A stretch of 16,998 bases of DNA from an uncultured Bacilli bacterium (lineage in GTDB: Bacteria > Bacillota_I > Bacilli_A > RF39 > UBA660): the NCBI GenBank assembly GCA_944327405.1, contig CALVHK010000012.1:1-16998 (forward strand). The letters run 5' to 3'. Position numbers and translations under genes: made by a program. Below, in pieces: positions 6,822-13,261 of the stretch (position 1 is its first letter; every line of letters begins with the position of its first letter). Under the pieces are notes generated by a model that saw nothing but the letters and a program-made list of their open reading frames with translations, made no database searches and was not told the DNA's origin.

Positions 6822-7193
6822 TTAATGTTCTGATTTTGTTAATTTAACAATTATATTCTCTAGCAATTTTAAATCAATCGGTTTAGAAATGTAGTCACTA
6901 AACCCTAAGCCTAGGTATCTTTCTTTTGCTCCAGTTTTTGCGTCCGCTGTTAAAGAAACAACCGGAGTAGAAAAACCTTCTATTGACTTTAAATTTTGAA
7001 ATGTTTGCACGCCATCCATTTCAGGCATCATTATATCCATAAAAATAATATCATATGAATTACTCTTAACTTTTTCTAAGCACTCTTTACCACTAAGGGC
7101 AGTATCCACTTCTAAATTTAAGTGTTCCAACAATTTTTGAGCTACTCTAAGATTGATTAAACTATCATCAACTACTAATGCTTTCAGATTCAT
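6822..7193 (-). CDS. Stand-alone receiver-domain response regulator
   Basis: The protein is a single REC (CheY-like) domain of 123 residues with no output domain. The acidic pocket is Asp9/Asp10 in VVDDS, the phosphoacceptor is Asp53 in FMDIMMPEMDG, and Thr82 and Lys104 (in SKPI) complete the active site. The pattern LVVDDSLINLRVAQKLL is typical of receivers attached to hybrid histidine kinases. ATG 7193 is preceded by an in-frame GTG (7196); neither has a well-spaced ribosome binding site, so translation may have depended on the upstream kinase frame, which it overlaps. Since that kinase is truncated, the regulator may be orphaned and itself a remnant of a two-component or hybrid system. Its partner and role cannot be told. 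Confidence 0.85.
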   Translation of the reverse strand: MNLKALVVDDSLINLRVAQKLLEHLNLEVDTALSGKECLEKVKSNSYDIIFMDIMMPEMDGVQTFQNLKSIEGFSTPVVSLTADAKTGAKERYLGLGFSDYISKPIDLKLLENIIVKLTKSEH

Positions 7194-7416
7194 CACCTAC
7201 TTTTTGAGATATTCTAACAATAAATGTTGTTGATTCACACTCAATACTTCCATTCATTAAATCGACAAGTTTTTTGGTAATTGATAATCCCAAACCCATA
7301 CCCGATTTATTGGAATCCTTATGTTCACTAGATCTAACAAAATTTTCAAACAAGTGATTTATTACTTTCTGATCAATACCAATTCCTATGTCTTGAATAA
7401 ATTCATAACCACTTAA
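7168..7416 (-). pseudogene. Histidine kinase remnant (C-terminal part of ATPase domain)
   Basis: In frame after a TAA at 7419-7417, the sequence encodes the last part of a HATPase_c domain. It has a G1-box-like DIGIGI, then FENFVRSSEH, then the G2 box GMGLGLSITKK, and a terminal strand ending about 29 bases into the response-regulator gene. The N-box, the dimerisation/His-phosphotransfer domain and any sensor are missing: the stop of the ASCH gene lies only a few bases upstream. No ATG or ribosome binding site is seen at the remnant's start; only a TTG at 7353 could serve. This is best read as a kinase truncated by deletion or by arrival of the ASCH gene. The remaining codons show no internal stop, so the event may be recent. 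Confidence 0.75.
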
Positions 7417-7420
7417 TTAG

Positions 7421-7768
7421 TTATGCATTTAAAAATTCGATTCTAATACCCAGAACTCCATATTGTTCTTGTTTTTCTTTTGTATAAAATTGTTCGAGAA
7501 CACCAATTAATTCTTCTTTTGTCATAGACTTATCTGATAAAATCGAAATATCGAAATCTTTGAACATATCTTCAAACGAATTATATCTTAATAAGCCAAC
7601 CACTTTGGCATCAAATGATTCATTAAGTTCAGGTTCTTTTAAAAACTTAATTGTATCTCCAATTTTAATTTGTTGTCTTTTTTCATCGAAAAGTCTAATT
7701 TCAATTCTTTTTGTACCATTAAGTATAAAATTAAAATACTCTGGTTGTAATTTCATTTCGTGGTTCAT
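7421..7768 (-). CDS. ASCH-domain protein
   Basis: The 115-residue protein matches the compact ASCH (ASC-1 homology) domain: MKLQPEYFNFILNGTKRIEI opening the barrel with a conserved Gly-Thr-Lys, then RLFDEKRQQIKIGDTIKF, and a final GVLGIRIE strand. ASCH proteins bind RNA or nucleosides; one E. coli member, YqfB, hydrolyses N4-acetylcytidine. Whether this one is catalytic is not shown. AAGGAG nine bases upstream sets the ATG start, and a promoter lies at 7839-7866. Downstream it runs directly into the truncated histidine-kinase sequence, so it looks inserted at, or fused by deletion to, an older two-component locus. Confidence 0.82.
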   Translation of the reverse strand: MNHEMKLQPEYFNFILNGTKRIEIRLFDEKRQQIKIGDTIKFLKEPELNESFDAKVVGLLRYNSFEDMFKDFDISILSDKSMTKEELIGVLEQFYTKEKQEQYGVLGIRIEFLNA

Positions 7769-7838
7769 AATTTTTATCTCCTTTTTTCAAAATTAATTGT
7801 TTTTGTTGCTTTAAATTACTGTTATTACCAACATAGTT

Positions 7839-7866
7839 AGTATATCATAAAGTAATCAATTTGCAA
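7839..7866 (-). promoter_or_regulatory. Promoter of the ASCH gene
   Basis: -35 TTGCAA (7866-7861), a 16-base spacer and extended -10 TGaTATACT (TATACT at 7844-7839). It diverges from the promoter at 7893-7920. Confidence 0.6.
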
Positions 7867-7892
7867 TCTTATTATTTTACTTGATTCATTAC

Positions 7893-7920
7893 TTGCAAAT
7901 TTAGAAAAACATGTTAAAAT
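7893..7920 (+). promoter_or_regulatory. Promoter of the small plus-strand gene
   Basis: -35 TTGCAA (7893-7898), a 16-base spacer and extended -10 TGtTAAAAT (TAAAAT at 7915-7920), ending 11 bases before the AGAGGTG ribosome binding site. It uses the same palindromic -35 hexamer as the divergent promoter 27 bases away. Confidence 0.6.
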
Positions 7921-7943
7921 AAAACTATAAAGAGGTGTTAGGT

Positions 7944-8120
7944 TTGAAAACATATGGAAAAGTTAGTGAGTTTCGAAAGATGACTGTAAAAGTAATTCTT
8001 GATGATAAAGTCTTATACGAAGGTAGTGTCGATGATGCTCCATCTGATATTAAAGACATGCATTATACTAAAGCACTTTTGGGGAAACCTACAGAAATTT
8101 ATGTGGTAAAAGAAGATTAG
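7944..8120 (+). CDS. Small protein of unknown function (58 aa)
   Basis: This is the only supported plus-strand gene in the window. I choose TTG 7944 as start because AGAGGTG (7931-7937) ends six bases before it; the in-frame GTG at 7935 lies inside that site. The protein begins MKTYGKVSEFRKM and looks like a small beta-rich domain (VKVILDDKVLYEGSV, then EIYVVKED at the end) with no Cys, membrane segment or signal peptide. I do not recognise a family. It has its own promoter, and its stop is one base from the stop of the convergent metallophosphoesterase gene with no clear hairpin between, so the two transcripts probably overlap antisense at their 3' ends. Confidence 0.72.
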   Translation: MKTYGKVSEFRKMTVKVILDDKVLYEGSVDDAPSDIKDMHYTKALLGKPTEIYVVKED

Positions 8121-8121
8121 T

Positions 8122-9012
8122 TTATTTTAATTTTCTTGTTAAAGTATAGGTATCACCTAATGTTATATCATTATCAGTGCAATAGAAACGGTCGAATTGA
8201 AATGTGACATTCTCCTCTTGCATGATTGGTTTATTCATCACAATAAATCCTGGTATTCGAGATTGATTTTCATAATTGGTATATTTATATAAAGGTGGTA
8301 CATATAGAGATTTACCTTTTACCATAGCTTTATGATAATGGCCTTTTATTTTTATGAGATGGGAAATCAAGTTTGGTTGGTTGGTGATTTGATAAATATT
8401 TCTATTTTCGTGTTCTAAAGAAATATAGTAGCCATAGAACGTAAAGAATGCTTGATAAAAACCTAAGGGATTTATCTTTTTTTCTCGGGCTAATATTTTT
8501 AATATATCCACTTGTAATGGACTATCTTCATACCAAGAATCATGATTGCCTGCTAAAATATATTGATGAATATCAGGACTTGTGGGGTAATTGCATAAAA
8601 GATAGTCTCTTTCCTTTTCTACTTCCTCTTTTGATACATCGCTAAAACAAACCGGCATTCTTCTATCATTTACCGTAATTTTCCCATTGCCAATATCTCC
8701 TGCGTGAATTAAATGATGGATGCTATTTTTTTGGCAGTATTCTAAAACTCTATATAGATATGCAATGTTGTCATTGATTCTTGATATATGCGTGTCTGAT
8801 ACTAACATTACTTTTTCTTCATTTAGATGAAACATACAGGCATGTTCTATATAAATATTCTTTAACATTTCTTTTTCCGTATCACTATATTCGCTAAAAA
8901 AGCCAAAAATTTCTTCAGCTATTAAGAATAATAATTCATACTGATATAGGTTGTAATCTTGTAATATTTTATTAAAATCTCTGCCTTGTAAAAGTTCTCT
9001 TATTGCATCCAT
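8122..9012 (-). CDS. Calcineurin-like metallophosphoesterase
   Basis: This 296-residue protein has the full set of metallophosphoesterase motifs: VSDTHIS (DxH at 73-75), HAGDIGNG (GDxxG, 104-110), AGNHDSW (GNHD, 155-158) and KGHYHK (GHxH-type, 224-227). These bind two metal ions and hydrolyse phosphoester bonds. The first 65 or so residues are a helical extension before the catalytic fold and are not a signal peptide, so the enzyme should be cytosolic. The true substrate (nucleotide, phosphoprotein or nucleic acid) cannot be told. ATG 9012 is six bases after GGAGGG; an in-frame upstream GTG at 9030 has no spaced site. A promoter at 9032-9060 suggests it is its own unit, downstream of the AIPR gene. 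Confidence 0.85.
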   Translation of the reverse strand: MDAIRELLQGRDFNKILQDYNLYQYELLFLIAEEIFGFFSEYSDTEKEMLKNIYIEHACMFHLNEEKVMLVSDTHISRINDNIAYLYRVLEYCQKNSIHHLIHAGDIGNGKITVNDRRMPVCFSDVSKEEVEKERDYLLCNYPTSPDIHQYILAGNHDSWYEDSPLQVDILKILAREKKINPLGFYQAFFTFYGYYISLEHENRNIYQITNQPNLISHLIKIKGHYHKAMVKGKSLYVPPLYKYTNYENQSRIPGFIVMNKPIMQEENVTFQFDRFYCTDNDITLGDTYTLTRKLK

Positions 9013-9031
9013 AATAAACCCTCCAAACACT

Positions 9032-9060
9032 ACTATACACTATTTGGCTTAGAAATGCAA
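9032..9060 (-). promoter_or_regulatory. Promoter of the metallophosphoesterase gene
   Basis: -35-like TTGCAT (9060-9055), a 17-base spacer and -10 TATAGT (9037-9032), eight bases before GGAGGG. The -35 is weak; the -10 is good. Confidence 0.5.
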
Positions 9061-9134
9061 ATCGTGTTCTAAGAAATTACTTGCGAAACATTTTGTTTGT
9101 TGGTTTAATTTAAAAATTTAGAAAAATTGTGTTT

Positions 9135-11111
9135 TTAGACAGAGACTGAATGAGCGTTTGTTGCTTTTATTGCTTCTACTTCATTGTTTATTTTGTTAAT
9201 AATATTTGAACTTTTGTAAACATCTATCAGCTTACTCTTTTTATCTTGAATATCATAATAATATTTATTATTAATATTTTGAATTATTTTGGTGGCATCA
9301 TTTACGTTCATATTTTCGGCAACTAGTAAATACATAAAGGCCAAGTCAGCAGACTTCAAATCAGCTCTTTGTTTTTTATTTTCGATTTGATCTATGTAAG
9401 TTTTATATTCCGATATGCCTTTACAAATTTTTAGTGCTAAATTAAGATTTAAAGGATGATTGATACTTATTTCATCGATCATTTTGTTGGGATTATTTTT
9501 CCAATTACCTAGTTGTTTGGGATTTTCAATTGAAAAATAAAGTTTTAGAAAATCAAGAAGTTTTATAATGTTGTGTTTAGGATATATTTTTTTAATAAAA
9601 TTATCACATTCTTTTTCTCCAGAAGAATAAATATCCAGGAAATACTTCTCATTGTTCGTTGAATTATATATGTCGCGTTGGATATTGCGAATTTGAGGAT
9701 TTAAAGATAAAATATCTACCGCTTTCACTTTTACTTGCTCGTTGGTAAATTGAGATATTTTCCCTTTAATATCTAGATTAGTCTCATTTGTAATTTTTAC
9801 TAATAAAGTAATTTTATTTAAATTCTTTCCGTTTTCAATTAGCGTTGTAAGAGTTTGTTGACCATTATTAATGATTGGGTCTTTTATTAAAATAGATGTT
9901 TCTAAATCTTCTACCGTTCCTGTTATATTAATTCCATTATTATATTTTACAAAGTTTTCAGGTTCGTTTTCTATCGTATATAACATTTTTTTGTTGGTTT
10001 TTAATTTCCCTCTCACATTATCAACAAAATATTTTGATAAATCCAAGTTTTTATTTTTGGTGAATGATATGCCTAAACTTTTAAATATGCAATCTATAAA
10101 TTCATTTGCTTTAATAAAGAAAATAAAATTATTATTTTCATCTTTAGAAATATTATTTTGATAAGATTCCATGTCATTACTCTTTGGTTTTAAAATTTCT
10201 AATTTTAAATTGTTTGTTTTCTTTGGTAATAATTTATTTTCAAAAAACATTTTGTATATTTCATCAGGAGTTTTGTTCTTACCAGAGTTTTCTATACGAC
10301 TAGATATAACATGAAATGTTACTTTTTTTGCTTTTAAAAATTCTTTGTTTTTAGTAATAAAGCGAAATAGATCTTCTCCTTCTTCAGGAATGATATCTCT
10401 TTGGCAAAGGTCAAAATTCTTTTTTAAAATATCTATATCTTTATATTTTATTTCTCCTAATTTAATTTGATAAACATCTACATTGTTAGCATCATAATAA
10501 ATTGCGTCGATCTTTCCATCTTTACTTCCTGTTACTAAATATTTGTTGATGCAATCTTCATAGCTTATATCATGGATTGTACTAACGGCGAAAACCTCAA
10601 AAGCATTCCCATAATTCATTTTTCCTTCTTCAAAAATATTTTTCTTAATTAGTAGTTGTTTTATATTTTTTAGCTCATCTAAAATAATTTGGGCTTTATA
10701 TTGTCCTAAACTTGCCATTAATTTTGCTTTATAAATGTTATCTGTATCTTTGTCTTGCAAATAATCATAATTTATGTTTTCTGTTGTTTTCACAGTTTTC
10801 CAATCGTCTTCTGTAACTAAATATTTATTATCCTTATCTCTTACATATTTTTTCTTAGGAATAATCTTCCATAATCCGGAACGCAGATATTTTGTATCAA
10901 ATAAAGCTTCTCCTTTAAAACTAGATGATTTGGGACAACCTTCTTGCAGTCTGCCACGAACTTGACTTTGTAAAGAATAATCATTTTTTACTTCTAAATA
11001 ACTAGCTACTTCTTCATATATTTTTTCTAATGGTATATATTCATCTTTTTGGCGATTTAAAATATTTTCTAAACATATATAAATTGTTTCTTTGGTTGTT
11101 GCTTCTTTCAT
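9135..11111 (-). CDS. AIPR-family abortive phage infection protein with nuclease-like region
   Basis: This 658-residue protein carries the AIPR signature (PF10592-type): FVKYNNGINITG at about 387-398 followed by DPIINNGQQTL at 411-421. AIPR proteins are linked to abortive infection and restriction-like phage defence. The region before it has a PD-(D/E)XK-like pattern: Glu172 in AFEVF, KDGKIDAIYY with Asp202, and YQIK with Gln215/Lys217, a plausible nucleic-acid-cutting site. Residues 1-85 resemble a winged-helix module (IYEEVASYLEV) of the kind found with restriction enzymes. I start at ATG 11111, eight bases after AGAGGG; the in-frame GTG at 11120 overlaps that site. It has its own promoter and no partner methylase, so it looks like a single-gene system. 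Function against phage is inferred from the family. Confidence 0.85.
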   Translation of the reverse strand: MKEATTKETIYICLENILNRQKDEYIPLEKIYEEVASYLEVKNDYSLQSQVRGRLQEGCPKSSSFKGEALFDTKYLRSGLWKIIPKKKYVRDKDNKYLVTEDDWKTVKTTENINYDYLQDKDTDNIYKAKLMASLGQYKAQIILDELKNIKQLLIKKNIFEEGKMNYGNAFEVFAVSTIHDISYEDCINKYLVTGSKDGKIDAIYYDANNVDVYQIKLGEIKYKDIDILKKNFDLCQRDIIPEEGEDLFRFITKNKEFLKAKKVTFHVISSRIENSGKNKTPDEIYKMFFENKLLPKKTNNLKLEILKPKSNDMESYQNNISKDENNNFIFFIKANEFIDCIFKSLGISFTKNKNLDLSKYFVDNVRGKLKTNKKMLYTIENEPENFVKYNNGINITGTVEDLETSILIKDPIINNGQQTLTTLIENGKNLNKITLLVKITNETNLDIKGKISQFTNEQVKVKAVDILSLNPQIRNIQRDIYNSTNNEKYFLDIYSSGEKECDNFIKKIYPKHNIIKLLDFLKLYFSIENPKQLGNWKNNPNKMIDEISINHPLNLNLALKICKGISEYKTYIDQIENKKQRADLKSADLAFMYLLVAENMNVNDATKIIQNINNKYYYDIQDKKSKLIDVYKSSNIINKINNEVEAIKATNAHSVSV

Positions 11112-11132
11112 ATACTTCACCCTCTTGTTTGT

Positions 11133-11161
11133 ATTATATCATATCTCTTCAGGATGATCAA
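11133..11161 (-). promoter_or_regulatory. Strong promoter of the AIPR gene
   Basis: -35 TTGATC (11161-11156), a 17-base spacer and perfect extended -10 TGaTATAAT (TATAAT at 11138-11133). Confidence 0.75.
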
Positions 11162-11168
11162 TATATTA

Positions 11169-11184
11169 AAAAAAGATCTTTTTT
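11169..11184. repeat. 16-bp perfect palindrome upstream of the AIPR promoter
   Basis: AAAAAAGATCTTTTTT is a perfect inverted repeat ending eight bases upstream of the AIPR -35. It could be an operator or an A-tract UP element. As a terminator it is poor because the central loop would consume the stem. Confidence 0.5.
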
Positions 11185-11203
11185 AAAGTTTAGAACTATT
11201 ATT

Positions 11204-11238
11204 AAAATAAGATAAGCGTTTTTAGCTTATCTCATTTT
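11204..11238 (-). terminator. Hairpin terminator of the RDD-Nudix unit
   Basis: On the minus strand the arms AAAATGAGATAAGC and GCTTATCTTATTTT pair over 14 positions with one G-U wobble and a 7-base loop. The A-rich 5' arm and U-rich 3' arm fit an intrinsic terminator, and the Nudix stop codon lies inside the 5' arm. Confidence 0.65.
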
Positions 11239-11658
11239 AGGTTTTTCCATAATATTATTTTGTAAAGCAAACTTTAGAAAGTCTCTTATTGAATTAGATA
11301 TATTGTAATTTTCTCCTAAACTATACCAGTGATAAATCAAGATTTCATCATTAGGAACTAGTGGAACATTGATTTTTTTATGTGCTAAGAAAACATGCAT
11401 AGATATTGTTAAGTTAGGATCACTTGCTGCTTGTTCTGTTTGTTCGAAAACAAGCTCCAATTCATCATCATTTATGGTAAATCCACTATGAATTTCTTCG
11501 CTAATCTCCCTTTTGGCTGCTTCAATTAATGTTTCACCTTCTTCTACTCCACCACCAATGAAAGTATATGAATTCGTTTTGCTACTTTTTCTTGATTGTA
11601 CAATTAATAGTTTGTTGTTTTCTATAAAAGCAATTCCTACTACTTCTTTATTTTTCAT
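11227..11658 (-). CDS. Nudix hydrolase
   Basis: The 143-residue protein has a Nudix box (GX5EX7REUXEEXGU) at 36-58: GGVEEGE, then REISEEI. The Glu residues that bind Mg2+ (Glu51, Glu54, Glu55) are present. The conserved Gly after EEX is His57, a change that may shift the loop. Nudix enzymes hydrolyse nucleoside diphosphates linked to another moiety; the substrate is not predictable here. The start ATG overlaps the end of the RDD gene by 11 bases and has no good ribosome binding site of its own, so it is probably translated by coupling. It is the last gene of the RDD-Nudix transcript, closed by the hairpin at 11204-11238. Confidence 0.88.
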   Translation of the reverse strand: MKNKEVVGIAFIENNKLLIVQSRKSSKTNSYTFIGGGVEEGETLIEAAKREISEEIHSGFTINDDELELVFEQTEQAASDPNLTISMHVFLAHKKINVPLVPNDEILIYHWYSLGENYNISNSIRDFLKFALQNNIMEKPKMR

Positions 11659-12379
11659 CTTTTTTCTTAGTCGGTTTCTTAGTTGTCTTTGTTTTCTTTG
11701 GTTTTATGACTTCTACTTCTTCAATTGGCTCCTCTACTTTCTTTGGTGCCTCTTCTACTGGTTCTTCTACAACTGGGGCTTTTAAATCAATTACTTTGGT
11801 ACCAGCTAGAATATCATGAAGTCCTCTTCCATCTTTGTAGAATAAGATCATTAAGAAAATGATTATCATTAAAATGGTATCAATGTTTGATGCTATACTA
11901 TAAATTGTGTTATATGTACTTTCTTTAAAACATATTGCTACTAAAGTAAGTAAATTGAAAATGATTCCATTTAATATGAATGTTCGAATAAAATAATTAT
12001 GTAATTTTAATTCTTTGCCATTATTACTTACAATTCGAATATTCATTAGTCTTTTTCCTAATGGTTGTCCTTTGGTAAAATATACAAACACACCATAATA
12101 TAAGAAGATTATAATAATATTTCCTATAATATAAACATATCCATTACTGTTTAACTCATAACTTAACTCACTGATTTGTTCTGATGCTTCAGTAGCGTCT
12201 AATTCTCCACTTTGGTAACTTTGCATAATCTCGCCATATTCGTTATTTGCTTCTGTATATCCTTCGTATCTTGGATTGATAAAAGGAATATAGATCAATG
12301 CCGAACATATAATTGTGATTAATACATAGTCAATTAAATACGCTCCAATTCTTTTTAAAGCAACATTACTATTTGTCAA
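11648..12379 (-). CDS. RDD-family membrane protein
   Basis: This is a 243-residue integral membrane protein. The RDD motifs are RIGAYLIDY at 10-18 in the first membrane segment, GQPLGKRLMNIRIV in the cytoplasmic loop, and DGRGLHDILAGTKVI after the last segment. Hydrophobic segments lie at about 11-33, 82-100, 130-150 and 160-178. The loop at 38-78 between the first two is acidic. After the last segment comes a long charged tail rich in Pro-Val-Glu repeats and ending in Lys/Thr (KKTKTTKKPTKKKDEK). RDD proteins have been tied to ion or small-molecule transport, but function is largely open. I start at TTG 12379, nine bases after AAGGAG; the in-frame TTG at 12388 touches that site. Confidence 0.85.
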   Translation of the reverse strand: MTNSNVALKRIGAYLIDYVLITIICSALIYIPFINPRYEGYTEANNEYGEIMQSYQSGELDATEASEQISELSYELNSNGYVYIIGNIIIIFLYYGVFVYFTKGQPLGKRLMNIRIVSNNGKELKLHNYFIRTFILNGIIFNLLTLVAICFKESTYNTIYSIASNIDTILMIIIFLMILFYKDGRGLHDILAGTKVIDLKAPVVEEPVEEAPKKVEEPIEEVEVIKPKKTKTTKKPTKKKDEK

Positions 12380-12401
12380 AAATATCAACTCCTTATGGAA
12401 T

Positions 12402-12430
12402 ATTATATTATTTTTCGGGTTGATTGTAAA
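12402..12430 (-). promoter_or_regulatory. Promoter of the RDD-Nudix unit
   Basis: -35 TTTACA (12430-12425), a 17-base spacer and perfect -10 TATAAT (12407-12402), just after the sigG stop. It separates this unit from sigG. Confidence 0.7.
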
Positions 12431-12431
12431 G

Positions 12432-13208
12432 CTATTTAATCATTCTTTTTAAACTTAGAATGGCATTTTTTTCGATTCTTGATACTTGGGCTTGACTGAT
12501 GTTTAGAGATTCAGCGATTTCCATTTGGGTTTTTCCAATGATATAACGTTCAATTAATATTTCTCGTTCTCGATCTTTAATTTTATTTAATCCTCTTCTT
12601 AGGGAAATTAGCATGTCTTTGTCACTGTTTAAATCTTTTTTATCCGCTATTTGATCCATAAGATAAATCGTATCACCACCATCATTATAAATAGGTTCAA
12701 AAATACTCATTGGTTCTTTAAGACTATCTAGAGCTTGAGCGATTTTATATTCTTCCACATCTAATTCCCTGGCTATTTCTTGATTGGTTGGTTCTACTCC
12801 ATGCTTGTTAAAGTAGGCTTCCTTATACCTTAATATATTGTAGGCTAAATCTTTGATTGATCTACTAATACGAATACTGTTATTATCTCTAATGTATCTT
12901 TTGATTTCTCCAAGAATTAGAGGTACAGCATAAGTGGATAGTTTTAAATTATAGGATAAATCAAAATTATCAATTGCTTTAATTAGCCCAATTACTCCTA
13001 CTTGAAATAAATCATCCATGTTGTAATTACCTTTGTTAAAACTTCGTAAAATACTTAATACTAGTTTTAAATTCCCATTAATCAACTCTTCTTTAGCACT
13101 TAAGTCTCCATTATGGTACCTTTCAAATAATTTAATCATTTCACTACTATTTAATACTTTTAATTCATTAGTATTAATTCCGGTAATATCTACTTTGTAT
13201 CTTGCCAT
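12432..13208 (-). CDS. sigG: RNA polymerase sporulation sigma factor SigG
   Basis: The 258-residue sigma-70-family protein opens KVDITGINTNELKVLNSSEM, closely matching the SigG N-terminus of Bacillus (KVEICGVDTSKLPVL). Region 2 is at about 42-108, with DDLFQVGVIGLIKAIDNFDLS for core binding and -10 recognition; region 3 follows (EPTNQEIARELDV); and the region 4 helix-turn-helix is at about 224-250 (KTQMEIAESLNISQAQVSRIE). SigG directs late gene expression in the forespore, so the organism probably makes or once made endospores. The start is set by AAAGGAG six bases before ATG. In Bacillus sigG follows spoIIGA-sigE; here it follows priA by 53 bases with no sporulation neighbours visible. A possible own promoter is listed separately. 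Confidence 0.92.
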   Translation of the reverse strand: MARYKVDITGINTNELKVLNSSEMIKLFERYHNGDLSAKEELINGNLKLVLSILRSFNKGNYNMDDLFQVGVIGLIKAIDNFDLSYNLKLSTYAVPLILGEIKRYIRDNNSIRISRSIKDLAYNILRYKEAYFNKHGVEPTNQEIARELDVEEYKIAQALDSLKEPMSIFEPIYNDGGDTIYLMDQIADKKDLNSDKDMLISLRRGLNKIKDREREILIERYIIGKTQMEIAESLNISQAQVSRIEKNAILSLKRMIK

Positions 13209-13226
13209 AAAAAACTCCTTTCCTTT

Positions 13227-13257
13227 TATTTATGGGAAAGAAGTTTCTTTTTTATTC
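13227..13257 (-). promoter_or_regulatory. Possible forespore-type promoter before sigG
   Basis: GAATA (13257-13253), 18 bases, then CATAAATA (13234-13227) resembles the SigG/SigF-type GMATR...CATNMTA pattern. The -35-like part and spacing fit; the last two -10 positions do not. Transcription would begin almost at the ribosome binding site, leaving a very short leader. Confidence 0.25.
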
Positions 13258-13261
13258 ATTT

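Noticed and set aside
13231..13257. Hairpin AAAGA/TCTTT between priA and sigG as a terminator
   Set aside because: Only 5 A/T-rich pairs with a 4-base loop and no T run in the minus-strand direction.
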